A DNA stretch of 64,000 bases from Nephrocerus scutellatus (lineage: Eukaryota > Arthropoda > Insecta > Diptera > Pipunculidae). The stretch spans positions 78,857,767 to 78,921,766 of the forward strand of contig OX352761.1 of assembly GCA_947095585.1 (NCBI GenBank), given 5' to 3'. The notes beneath the pieces are model-generated. The model made no database searches, was not told the origin of the DNA, and worked only from the letters and a program-made list of their open reading frames with translations. A program made the position numbers and the translations under genes. Positions 11,060-22,168 of the stretch are shown here, piece after piece (position 1 is the stretch's first letter; each line of letters starts with the position of its first letter).

Positions 11060-11530
11060 TGAAAAACCACTGAACCAGGTACAACTTGATCAAACTTCCG
11101 TTTTAGCTGGCGTACGCCCATAAAGTAATAATCACCCGCCGAGTAGAAGTAATTATCACCTTTCATTTCATACCAATATTTGGGCCCGCCCACTTTTGAA
11201 CACGCCCCCTGATGAACTTTAATGTGAAAGTCATTTTTTGGCTCTAACTCTATCGACGGGGGTTGGATTGGACCAAATTTTTTATAGGAAGGAAGGATTT
11301 TTTATTGCCTCTCATATGATACCAATTAATTGTTACACATACCTGTTCTTATATGGGAATAACTGAATCATATGATATTTCACTCAATTATATGAAAAAC
11401 AACATGAACTAGGTACAACTTGATCAAACTTCCGTTTTAGCTGGCGTACGCCCATAAAAAAAGTACGGCCGTGTAGAAGGAATTATCAGCTTTCATTTCA
11501 TACCAATATTTAGGCCCGCCCACTTTTGAA
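11060..11530. repeat. Direct repeat pair, about 135 bp
   Basis: 11060-11197 and 11394-11528 share AACTTGATCAAACTTCCGTT, TAGCTGGCGTACGCCCATAA and a tail with CCAATATTT.GGCCCGCCCAC. The tail is the arm sequence of the inverted repeat at 10482-10900. A short (CCAG)n run follows at about 11573-11590. Confidence 0.7.
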
Positions 11531-11699
11531 TACATCCATTCCATTAGATAATTAGATTCTTAGCTAGCCAGCCAGCCAGCCAGCCGGCCGCCACGGGCAA
11601 GTGAAGTTAATATAGAGAATTTGAAAAAAAAAAAAAGAAAAACAAAACTTGTGGAAAAAAGGCAAAAAATTATCGCCTACCGTCATAGCTAGATTGTTC

Positions 11700-12330
11700 G
11701 AACTGAGCTCGATTTTCTTCATATTTTATACACATGTGTGTCTCTGATAGACAACACTTTTTGTAAAAATTTTGGAGACCCCGGGCCCCGGGTTCGTGTG
11801 ACCCCATAAATTTTTTTTAAAAAAATATACCGATTTTCATCAACTTTTATATACGCGTGTATCTCCGATAGTCAATACTTTTTGTAAAAATTTTGGAGAC
11901 CCCGGGCCCCGGGGTCGTGGGGCCCCAAAATTAAAAAAAAATTTATTAACCCGATTTTCTTTATATACGTATGTATCTCCGATGGACAACACTTTTTGCA
12001 AAAATTTTCGTGGCCGTGGGGCCCCATAAAAAATTTAAAAAAAAAAAATTAACCCGATCTTTTAAAATTTTATACAACTCTGTATCTCCGATGGACAAAA
12101 ATTTATGTAAAGTTTTTGGAGTGAACGGGCCCTGAGGCCCAAGGGGTGCCCATATAAATTTTTTAAAAATTATCTCGATTTTCTTCAAATTTTTAACACA
12201 TTTGTATCACTGATGGACATAACTGAGACCCTGAGACCCGTGAGGTGTCCATGTAAGTTTTTTAAAAATTAGCCCGATTTTCTTCAAATTTTAACACATA
12301 CCCATCTCCTATTAGAGAATTTACGTGAAA
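11700..12330. repeat. Satellite, right block part 2 (best preserved)
   Basis: Six consecutive units, each starting at a CGAT core at about 11710, 11831, 11952, 12055, 12176 and 12275, giving spacings of 121, 121, 103, 121 and 99 bp. Units carry CTCCGATGGACAACACTTTT and the palindromic CCCCGGGCCCCGGGG. The spread of lengths is due to indels in the A/T runs. Confidence 0.85.
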
Positions 12331-12421
12331 AATTTTATGGGTTGTTTTTTAGTTTTTATGATATTAATATAAGTATCCCACTTTTGACACCATGTATTAA
12401 TTAATGATTTATTAATAACAG

Positions 12422-12896
12422 CAATATTATGATAACAATAATAACAGCAGTTTATTTTATGAATTCTCATGAACAACCGAAAAAACAACTTTCAATCGAT
12501 TCCATGACATTTTCTCGAAAAACATTTGCTAGAAAAACATTTTTTGGTAAAATTAATAACCGAAAAATTCTTCAAAAAACAATATTATGATAACAATAAT
12601 AACAGCAGTTTATTTTATGAATTCTCATGAACAACCGAAAAAACAACTTTCAATCGATTCCATGACATTTTCTCGAAAAACATTTGCTAGAAAAACATTT
12701 TTCGGTAAAATTAATAACCGAAAAATTCTTCAAAAAACAATATTATGATAACAATAATAACAGCAGTTTATTTTATGAATTCTCATAACCAACCTAAAAA
12801 ACAACTTTCAATCGATTCCATGACATTTTCTCGAAAAACATTTGCTCGAACGTCATTTTTTGGTAAAATTAATAACCGAAAAATTCTTCAAAAAAC
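12422..12896. repeat. 158-bp tandem repeat, three copies
   Basis: CAATATTATGATAACAATAA begins at 12422, 12580 and 12738, exactly 158 bp apart. Each copy ends in CGAAAAATTCTTCAAAAA. The copies differ by only a few substitutions. Confidence 0.9.
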
Positions 12897-13035
12897 TCGC
12901 GTTTCGTGAACATAAACTACTCGCAAATGTTTTTCGAGCAAATGTCGTTTTATACATTTGCGAGCAAATGTTTTTCGAGTAAGTATTTATCAAGTAAATG
13001 TTTTTCGAGCAAATGTTTTTCGAGTATATGTCTGG
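12897..13035. repeat. Short repeats of AAATGTTTTTCGAG
   Basis: AAATGTTTTTCGAG occurs four times, in the same orientation, within about 110 bp. Its reverse complement CTCGAAAAACATTT occurs in each 158-bp unit just to the left, so the two repeats appear related. Confidence 0.65.
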
Positions 13036-13619
13036 ATACCCTTTCAATCAATAATTAATTTATTTTATCACCTACTTCGATTTATGATTTTCCTCACTAA
13101 TAACAGTGACGAGATGATGAGTGCTTTTTATAATCTATTATTTAAAACAGAGAATTTTTGTGTGTGTTTTTTGTGTTTGTTTGTTTGTGCCTGCTAGTAG
13201 TGTCAAATTTTACAACCGTGCAACGCTGTGCACTTAGCTAGTTATATATAAAATTCATCATGTACAAATTTTTGTATAAGTTCTACAATATGCAATATAA
13301 TTTTATATACAACTAGCTGTTCGCTGGGCGCTTTGCTACCCGCCCACTGACGCCACGCCCACTTACACCCGCGTGTCCTGGCTGCCCCATCCCACTGACG
13401 CCACGCCCACTGACTCCCGCCCACTTACACCCCAATAACTAACCAACTCACCAATCCAGAAAACTATAGAATCGACACCTATACTGGCAAAAAAGTTCGC
13501 ATATTCTTTATATGACACTACACTACTACATTTTCCACCCCAGCGCCACCTATCGGGTCTAAATTTTGTCAACGACTTTCTTTTTATTTAAATATTATAT
13601 GGTGTGAATTTGAGCAAAA

Positions 13620-13621
<2 letters not shown>
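13036..13621. other. Flank of the retrotransposon array, no gene recognised
   Basis: Contains ACTAGCTGTTCGCTGGGCG (near 13313), which resembles a terminal motif common in dispersed insect repeats. It is followed by a GC-rich patch with repeated CCACGCCCACT and CCCGCCCACTTACACC (13340-13430). No coding similarity was seen. The first array microsatellite begins at 13622. Confidence 0.45.

Positions 13622-13668
<47 letters not shown>
13622..13668. repeat. (GT)n microsatellite at the array's left edge
   Basis: About 47 bp of pure GT next to the poly(A) (T-run 13669-13681) of U1. It marks the boundary between array and non-array DNA. Confidence 0.95.
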
Positions 13669-13672
<4 letters not shown>

Positions 13673-13874
13673 TTTTTTTTTATGGCTGTGCCAAAGGTGG
13701 GGAATCTTCTAAAAGATACCAGTAGAGCCCTCCAGGGGTACTAGCATGCACGATTCGTAAACCTGAATGTTCGTACCAGGAATTACGCCTACGTACTAAA
13801 CCCTCCTTACACACTTCAACCACTCTCCCCGCGGGACTGCCGTTAGGTATTACATCACGGGGCTGGTAAGCAGA

Positions 13875-16862
13875 TTACTCTATGCCTTCTGCATCTTCTG
13901 CTGCTGCTGATCGCCTTATCTTTTCGATTCTTCGCAGCTCGTTTTGCACATTCGTTATGAATACACACACTTCTGTCCACTTACCCTCAGATCTCAGCAT
14001 TTCTTCTAACAGGACTTGTGGACTTGGCAGGCTGATTCTCCATTCTCTGAAGCGTCCGCATTGGAAAATCGCATGCTCCGTATCTTCTTCCAGTTCCGGA
14101 CAATCTGGGCAAAAAGGTGAGCTATCGTGTCCAAATCTATAAAGATATCTTCGATAGCCGCCATGGCCTGACAGAAACTGCGTAAATTGGTAATTGCAGT
14201 TACCGTGAGATCGGTTTGTCCAATTCTCTATATTCGGGATCAGTTTGTGGGTCCATCTTCCTTTCAAACTTATGTCCCACCTGGCTTGCCATACAGCCAT
14301 TGAGGTGGCCTTTTCTTCTTCTTTGATCATTTTGATTGATCGTTGGTCCGGATGTGATAAGGCTCTTCTATTGTAGATCCTAAGCATTTCATCTGCGAGG
14401 ATGTCTACTGGAACCATTCCTGCTATAACTAGGGCCGCATCATCGGAGATCGTTCGGAACCCGCTGATCGTCCTTAGTGCACTGAGTCTGTATATAGACG
14501 AGAGGTTTCTTCTTATTTCTTTAGTCACCAGTGCATCCGCCCAAACTGGGGCTGCGTAAAGGAGGACTGAGCTAACCACTCTGGACATTAGGACCCTTCT
14601 TGGATATCCTGGTCCTCCGACATTTGGCAGTATCCGAGATAATGCTGCCTGCATCTGCGACGCCTTTCTGCTAGAATAGTCCACGTGTATTTTAAAACGG
14701 AGCCTATTGTCAAGCATTATTCCTAGGTATTTGACAAAATCCTTTGATCTAATAGTCTGGTTACCAACTCGTATATTTATGTATTCTATATTTTTCCGGC
14801 TGGTAATCAGGACTGCTTCCGTTTTATGGTCGGCTAATTCTAAACCGACGGATACTAGCCATTTTTTGATTTGGCCAACTGCTTCATTCGATGCTGACTC
14901 TATTCCATTGATTGCCTTTGACACTGTGACAACGGCGATGTCGTCAGCGAATCCAAATATTTGTACGCCTGCTGGTAATGCTAGTCTTAGAACTCCATCG
15001 TACATTATATTCCATAGAAGGGGACCCAGCACCGATCCTTGTGGGACTCCTGCGGAGACTTTATAGTACTTTGTACCCTCATTGGTTTCGTACCTCAACC
15101 TTCTATAACTTAAGTAGCTTGACACTATCTTCCTTATATAGTATGGTGCATCCATTCTGGCGAGTGATCTTCTTATTGAGGACCATTTTGCAGAGTTAAA
15201 GGCGTTTTTTATGTCCAGTGTCACTACTGCACAATATTCCTTTGTGCCCCACCGCCATCTTTCTCCTTCAATCGCTTTCTTTGCTATATTGACCACCGCC
15301 TTTATGGCGTCGACGGTCGAGCGCGATTTTCGAAACCCGAATTGATGATCTGACAGTGCTCCTTTATTATCCGCTATATTAAGCAATCTGTCATATATGA
15401 TCCGCTCGAGTATCTTTCCCATTGTATCTAGTAGGCATATTGGGCGGTACGACGATGGATCGCCCGGTGGTTTGTTTCCCTTTGGCAGCAATACTAAATG
15501 TTGCAGTTTCCAAGGTTCAGGGAAAACTCCTTCATCTAAACACCTTTGCATGCATGCCACGAACATGTCCGGCCTGCTTCGGATGGCCGCTTTCAATGCC
15601 TTGTTAGGAATGCCATCGGGTCCAGGAGCTTTGTTGTCTCTTATTCTTTTAGTTGCGTTCACGAATTCATCAACTGTTAGCCTTGGAATACTTTCTGTGC
15701 TAGTTTCTCTAATTATGTTGCACATAGTATATGGTTCTTGCGGAAAAAGGTGTTCTACGATGGACCTAAGCATTGTTGGGTATGAAATTTGTGGGGACTT
15801 ACCGCCTTTGAGCTTTGCCATAACTATTTTGTATGCTGTGCCCCAGGGGTTGATGTCAGCCTCGTCACATAATTCTTTAAAGCATTTTGACTTGCTTTCC
15901 TTAATCGCGTTTTTAAAATTTCGTCTCGCCAGTCTAAGCATTTCAAGCCGTTCTTGAAAATCGGTTCCCCTTCTTGAACGCTGAACTCTGCGCCTGGCTT
16001 GTAGGCAGATAGCTCTCAGTGCTTTTATCTGCTCGTTCCACCAATAGCAACGAACCCCTTTCTTGCTTGGTATTCTTCTAGGCATAGCTGCGTCGCACGC
16101 TGTGGTAATTGTACGAGCAAGTTGTTGCGACAGGATCTCAGCCGTTCCGCTTTCGGTTAGGATGCTTGTGTTTATGACCTCCTCAAACATCTCTATATCA
16201 AAGAACTTATCTTTCCATTTAGGACCCCCTACTTTTGGGGGTTGCACGGGGTTTCTTTCTTTAATTTCAATTATAATCGCCTGGTGGTCGCTGTGCGTGT
16301 ATTCTTCTCTGACCCGCCATCTTATGTTTCGCAGGAGGGAGCTGCTAACATAGGTTATATCGATGATCGATCCCATTCCTGCTTTGCGATACGTATTTAC
16401 ACAACCGTTATTTGCTAAGCCTATCTCTAGTGTTGCGAAAGATTCTAGCAGATAACGTCCTCTATCATTCGTTAGTCTGCTGCCCCAGTCTGTTGCCCAG
16501 GCATTAAAATCTCCCCCAATAACTACTGGAGCTCTTCCATGAGCATCGGCCGTTAAGCTCTCTAGCATTGCTGCGTACTCACTCGCCGTCCAGCTAGGTC
16601 TTGCATAACAACTGTAAAAATTGATGCCATTTATCTTTGCTCGTACGAAGCCCTCCGCCTGCCCATCTACATCTTGGAAGGCATGTCTGCCGCAAATCCA
16701 TATTGCAGCGCTCTTCGTTTTATCGCAGGTCCAAACGATGTTGTCGAGAGATTTGTACGGCTCACTGATTAACATAATGTCCGCTCTCTCGTCTTTTGCT
16801 GTCTGTATCAGGATATCCTGCGCTATCTCACAGTGATTAAGATTTATCTGAATAATCTTCAT
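13875..16862 (-). CDS. U1 ORF2: endonuclease-reverse transcriptase
   Basis: Product of 995 residues for target-primed reverse transcription. APE-type endonuclease at about 1-225: N9, E34, GGDFNAWATDW with D118 and N120, D168, SDH at 191-193. Reverse transcriptase at about 410-720: SYRPICLLD, HQFGFRKSRST, TLDIKNAFN (D550), GVPQGS (605-610), FADD (D640, D641). C-terminal CX2CX8HX4C with C918, C921, H930, C935. All catalytic positions expected for the family are present and the frame is open. The start ATG overlaps the ORF1 stop as ATGA (16859-16862), suggesting coupled termination-reinitiation as reported for the related element SART1. Whether the protein is made is unknown, because ORF1 of this copy is broken. 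Confidence 0.93.
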   Translation of the reverse strand: MKIIQINLNHCEIAQDILIQTAKDERADIMLISEPYKSLDNIVWTCDKTKSAAIWICGRHAFQDVDGQAEGFVRAKINGINFYSCYARPSWTASEYAAMLESLTADAHGRAPVVIGGDFNAWATDWGSRLTNDRGRYLLESFATLEIGLANNGCVNTYRKAGMGSIIDITYVSSSLLRNIRWRVREEYTHSDHQAIIIEIKERNPVQPPKVGGPKWKDKFFDIEMFEEVINTSILTESGTAEILSQQLARTITTACDAAMPRRIPSKKGVRCYWWNEQIKALRAICLQARRRVQRSRRGTDFQERLEMLRLARRNFKNAIKESKSKCFKELCDEADINPWGTAYKIVMAKLKGGKSPQISYPTMLRSIVEHLFPQEPYTMCNIIRETSTESIPRLTVDEFVNATKRIRDNKAPGPDGIPNKALKAAIRSRPDMFVACMQRCLDEGVFPEPWKLQHLVLLPKGNKPPGDPSSYRPICLLDTMGKILERIIYDRLLNIADNKGALSDHQFGFRKSRSTVDAIKAVVNIAKKAIEGERWRWGTKEYCAVVTLDIKNAFNSAKWSSIRRSLARMDAPYYIRKIVSSYLSYRRLRYETNEGTKYYKVSAGVPQGSVLGPLLWNIMYDGVLRLALPAGVQIFGFADDIAVVTVSKAINGIESASNEAVGQIKKWLVSVGLELADHKTEAVLITSRKNIEYINIRVGNQTIRSKDFVKYLGIMLDNRLRFKIHVDYSSRKASQMQAALSRILPNVGGPGYPRRVLMSRVVSSVLLYAAPVWADALVTKEIRRNLSSIYRLSALRTISGFRTISDDAALVIAGMVPVDILADEMLRIYNRRALSHPDQRSIKMIKEEEKATSMAVWQARWDISLKGRWTHKLIPNIENWTNRSHGNCNYQFTQFLSGHGGYRRYLYRFGHDSSPFCPDCPELEEDTEHAIFQCGRFREWRISLPSPQVLLEEMLRSEGKWTEVCVFITNVQNELRRIEKIRRSAAAEDAEGIE

Positions 16863-18243
16863 ACTCTTCTGGCAGTTATAGCTCTCTTAAAGACCGGACA
16901 CTTGCTGCTGCCCGCTACGTGCTTGGCCTCTTTTGGGTGTTCCTTTCTACAGAACATGCAGGAAGGCTCCTTGACGCAATTCTTTGCTATGTGGCCTTCT
17001 TCCCCACACCTCCTGCAAAGCTTGGAGCGATCTTCTCCGTTTTTGCACTGTTTGGCAAAGTGCCCAAATTCCAAGCATTTGAAGCACTTTTTGAGGATTG
17101 CCCGTTCGCGGATGCGACAGACGACCCAGCCAATTTTAATTTTTTTTGTATCAAGAAGCTTCTTTGCCTTCTCTTCAGGAAGGCGAATTGTCGCTGTTTG
17201 GGTTCCACAGTAGGCTTTTCGCAAGGAAAGGAAGTCAGTCGGTGAAATGTTTTCTACTTCAAATTGAGACTTTATTGCGTCGCATATGTCCTCTTTTGAG
17301 GTTATTTCATCGATGTCCCTGATCTCGATACTAGTCCGTTGGGTAAGAGTCCTAACAATCGCCTGCTCGCCTAGCGCTTCGCTGAGGACACTCTTGAATT
17401 CGACGGTCTTTTCCCCTGTATCCTTAAGCTGGATGAGAAGATCGCCTTTTTGTGTTCTCCTGATCCTGGAAACTTCTTTTCCAATTAGCTCCATTTTTGG
17501 GTCCGCTTTCATGTTACGTAGAATCTGCGCATAGGACATTTCACCCTTCGCTTGTATAACGATAGCGTCGGGTCTTATCTTTCTGACTTTTTTGATGTTT
17601 GCCTGGTGGCAGTCTCCTTGCTAATGGCGTTGGTTTTGACCTTTTTTCCTTTGGTGACAACCCTTGTCCATTCGCCTACTCCCGTTTTCGGTGCATTTCC
17701 GTTTTTTCCCTCCGGGATTTTAGCGGTGGTCGCTGTTACCTTATCTATGGGTTTTTGTAACGACTTTTGATTTTGATGCCTTTTTGCTTTTGGCGTCTCG
17801 CTGTCTATCGTCTGCTTCCGTTTTGGCTCAAGTGTAGCTTTTAGCCAGGGGGAAGTTTGTGAGGAGGTGTGTTTTCTAATCACCTCCTTTGCCTTTTCAT
17901 CTTTAAGGCTGATAGCCGATAGCTCATAAAGCTTTTTTATGATATCAATTGCATCACGCATTGCTTGGTGGATAGACCGCCTTTTTCCATCTTCCAGCAT
18001 GTCTACCAGTTCCCTGATTTGCTCGCCTAGCTTGAGGAAATCAGAATTCTGATGTTTTGGTTTTTCGGTCGTCGTCTTCTTACTAGTTGACGGCGACACG
18101 CGTACCTCTGTGGATCCTGGCGATTTAGTTTTTTGGCCAGGTGGTGACCTTACCAATCTGGAACTCCTTTGAAAGGCGTTTACTTCGACCACCTCTTCTA
18201 CTTCTCCTCCTCATACTCCTCCTCCTAATTTCAAAGAATTCAT
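16859..18243 (-). pseudogene. U1 ORF1 (gag-like), nonsense plus split frame
   Basis: The ATG is at 18243. Codon 11 is TGA (18211-18213), where U3 has a glycine codon, so this copy is dead near its start. Downstream the frame runs to TAA at 17575-17577. The second half, which starts at an in-frame ATG at 17539, lies in the -1 frame and ends at 16859. The second half holds an R1-type ORF1 core (SRIRRTQKGDLLIQL) and three knuckles: CFKCLEFGHFAKQC, CRRCGEEGHIAKNC and a CX2CX3H...C form. See the heptamer at 17587-17593. Confidence 0.88.
17587..17593 (-). promoter_or_regulatory. Possible -1 frameshift site A-AAA-AAG (U1)
   Basis: In the ORF1 first-half frame the codons are TCA AAA AAG, then a stop four codons later (17575-17577). 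A -1 slip on A-AAA-AAG leads exactly into the frame of the second half. A weak hairpin (ACCC...GGGT and CGCT...AGCG arms, 17543-17573) lies about 13 nt downstream. The B subfamily has a single open ORF1 with two fewer bases at this place, so a plain 2-base insertion is the rival explanation. Confidence 0.45.
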
Positions 18244-18596
18244 TTTAAATGGGTCCCCACTCAAAGCCGTTATCAGTGTTCGGGTGTGTAGTCACCTAAG
18301 GATCCCATGGTTATCTATGCAAGCAGTGAGGCCATGCAATGGGTTGACACGAGCCCTTATGGGGTCTTTTGTTCAGAGCCAGATCAGTGTTAGACAGGAA
18401 TTTTCATCTGTACCTACACCACTAACTTAATAGCGACGAAACATTGAGCGTACTTTGAGTCCTGCCAGGGTTTTAACGGGACGGGGGCGCCGGTAGCATT
18501 AGCCTGAAAGCCATTTCAGCAAAATTTCACTCTCGCCTACTCAGGTAACAGAATACTACAGACGTCAGCCCAAGAGTTGACAGATCAAGATTGTGC

Positions 18597-19360
<764 letters not shown>

Positions 19361-21903
19361 GCCCTCCAGGGGTACTAGCATGCACGATTCGTAAACCTGA
19401 ATGTTCGTACCAGGAATTACGCCTACGTACTAAACCCTCCTTACACACTTCAACCACTCTCCCCGCGGGACTGCCATTAGGTATTACATCACGGGGCTGG
19501 TTAGCAGATTACTCTATGCCTTCTGCATCTTCTGCTGCTGCTGATCGCTTTATCTTTTCGATTCTTCGCAGCTCGTTTTGCACATTCGTTATGAATACAC
19601 ACACTTCTGTCCACTTATCCTCAGATCTCAGCATTTCTTCTAACAGGACTTGTGGACTTGGCAGGCTGCTTCTCAATTCTCTGAAGCGTCCGCATTGGAA
19701 AATCGCATGCTCCGTATCTTCTTCCAGTTCCGGACAATCTGGGCAAAAAGGTGAGCTATCGTGTCCAAATCGATAAAGATATCTTCGATAGCCGCCATGG
19801 CCTGACAGAAACTGCGTAAATTGGTAATTGCAGTTACCGTGAGATCGGTTTGTCCAATTCTCTATATTCGGGATCAGTTTGTGGGTCCATCTTCCTTTCA
19901 AACTTATGTCCCACCTGGCTTGCCATACAGCCATTGAGGTGGCCTTTTCTTCTTCTTTGATCATTTTGATTGATCGTTGGTCCGGATGTGATAAGGCTCT
20001 TCTATTGTAGATCCTAAGCATTTCAACTGCGAGGATGTCTACTGGAACCATTCCTGCTATAACTAGGGCCGCATCATCGGAGATCGTTCGGAACCCGCTG
20101 ATCGTCCTTAGTGCACTGAGTCTGTATATAGACGAGAGGTTTCTTCTTATTTCTTTAGTCACCAGTGCATCCGCCCAAACTGGGGCTGCGTAAAGGAGGA
20201 CTGAGCTAACTACTCTGGACATTAGGACCCTCCTTGGATATCCTGGTCCTCCGACATTTGGCAGTATCCGAGATAATGCTGCCTGCATCTGCGACGCCTT
20301 TCTGCTAGAATAGTCCACGTGTATTTTAAAACGGAGCCTATTGTCGAGCATTACTCCTAGGTATTTGACAAAATCCTTTGATCTAATAGTCTGGTTACCA
20401 ACTCGTATATTTATGTATTCTATATTTTTCCGGCTGGTAATCAGGACTGCTTCCGTTTTATGGTCGGCTAATTCTAAACCGACGGATACTAGCCATTTTT
20501 TGATTTGGCCAACTGCTTTATTCGTGGCTGACTCTATTCCATTGATTGCCTTTGACACTGTGACAACGGCGATGTCGTCAGCGAATCCAAATATTTGTAC
20601 GCCTGCTGGTAATGCTAGTCTTAGAACTCCATCGTACATTATATTCCATAGAAGGGGACCCAGCACCGATCCTTGTGGGACTCCTGCGGAGACTTTATAG
20701 TACTTTGTACCCTCATTGGTTTCGTACCTCAACCTTCTATAACTTAAGTAGCTTGACACTATCTTCCTTATATAGTATGGTGCATCCATTCTGGCGAGTG
20801 ATCTTCTTATTGAGGACCATTTTGCAGATTTAAAGGCGTTTTTTATGTCCAGTGTCACTACTGCACAATATTCCTTTGTGCCCCACCGCCATCTTTCTCC
20901 TTCAATCGCTTTCTTTGCTATATTGACCACCGCCTTTATGGCGTCGACGGTCGAGCGCGATTTTCGAAACCCGAATTGATGATCTGACAGTGCTCCTTTA
21001 TTATACGCTCGAGTATCTTTCCCATTGTATCTAGTAGGCATATTGGGCGGTACGACGATGGATCGCCCGGTGGTTTGTTTCCCTTTGGCAGCAATACTAA
21101 ATGTTGCAGTTTCCAAGGTTCAGGGAAAACTCCTTCATCTAAACACCTTTGCATGCATGCCACGAACATGTCCGGCCTGCTTCGGATGGCCGCTTTCAAT
21201 GCCTTGTTAGGAATGCCATCGGGTCCAGGAGCTTTGTTGTCTCTTATTCTTTTAGTTGCGTTCACGAATTCATCAACTGTTAGCCTTGGAATACTTTCTG
21301 TGCTAGTTTCTCTAATTATGTTGCACATAGTATATGGTTCTTGCGGAAAAAGGTGTTCTACGATGGACCTAAGCATTGTTGGGCATGAAATTTGTGGGGA
21401 CTTACCGCCTTTGAGCTTTGCCATAACTATTTTGTATGCTGTGCCCCAGGGGTTGATGTCAGCCTCGTCACATAATTCTTTAAAGCATTTTGACTTGCTT
21501 TCCTTAATCGCGTTTTTAAAATTTCGTCTCGCCAGTCTAAGCATTTCAAGCCGTTCTTGAAAATCGGTTCCCCTTCTTGAACGCTGAACTCTGCGCCTGG
21601 CTTGTAGGCAGATAGCTCTCAGTGCTTTTATCTGCTCGTTCCACCAATAGCAACGAACCCCTTTCTTGCTTGGTATTCTTCTAGGCATAGCTGCGTCGCA
21701 CGCTGTGGTAATTGTACGAGCAAGTTGTTGCGACAGGATCTCAGCCGTTCCGCTTTCGGTTAGGATGCTTGTGTTTATGACCTCCTCAAACATCTCTATA
21801 TCAAAGAACTTATCTTTCCATTTAGGACCCCCTACTTTTGGGGGTTGCACGGGGTTTCTTTCTTTAATTTCAATTATAATCGCCTGGTGGTCGCTGTGCG
21901 TGT
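19361..21903 (-). mobile_element. U2: A-subfamily copy truncated at both ends
   Basis: The 3' end lacks poly(A) and the last 45 bp: GT repeat passes directly into GCCCTCC. The 5' end stops inside the endonuclease coding region at GTGCGTGT and is followed by the GTAAG-marked GT repeat (21910-21914). U5 has the same 3' junction and the same 31-bp deletion. Confidence 0.92.
19509..21890 (-). pseudogene. U2 ORF2 fragment with 31-bp deletion
   Basis: Starts after the endonuclease, so only the linker, reverse transcriptase and C-terminal CCHC region remain. At about 21008 a 31-bp segment is missing between two CGCT repeats, relative to intact copies (compare 15370-15410). This shifts the frame in the reverse transcriptase fingers. 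The 3' part with TLDIKNAFK, GVPQGS and FADD is open downstream of the lesion. Not functional. Confidence 0.9.
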
Positions 21904-21911
21904 GTGTGTGT

Positions 21912-21964
<53 letters not shown>

Positions 21965-22168
21965 TTTTTTTTTTTATGGCTGTGCCAAAGGTGGGGAATC
22001 TTCTAAAAGATACCAGTAGAGCCCTCCAGGGGTACTAGCATGCACGATTCGTAAACCTGAATGTTCGTACCAGGAATTACGCCTACGTACTAAACCCTCC
22101 TTACACACTTCAACCACTCTCCCCGCGGGACTGCCGTTAGGTATTACATCACGGGGCTGGTAAGCAGA

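Larger units (their letters stand above)
13669..18596 (-). mobile_element. U1: A-subfamily copy, 5' end cut in the 5'UTR
   Basis: Poly(A) as 13 T at 13669-13681, 3'UTR to 13874, ORF2, ORF1, and a partial 5'UTR. The element sequence stops after ATTGTGC at 18596 and continues as (GTGTGTGC)n. U3 has exactly the same 5' junction, and its ORF2 product appears identical, so U1 and U3 descend from one duplicated unit. Confidence 0.93.

Noticed and set aside
15397..15957. Plus-strand open frames of 186, 119 and 126 codons recurring in every copy
   Set aside because: They recur because the element recurs. They lie antisense to ORF2/ORF1, show no domain, and follow the coding constraint of the minus strand.
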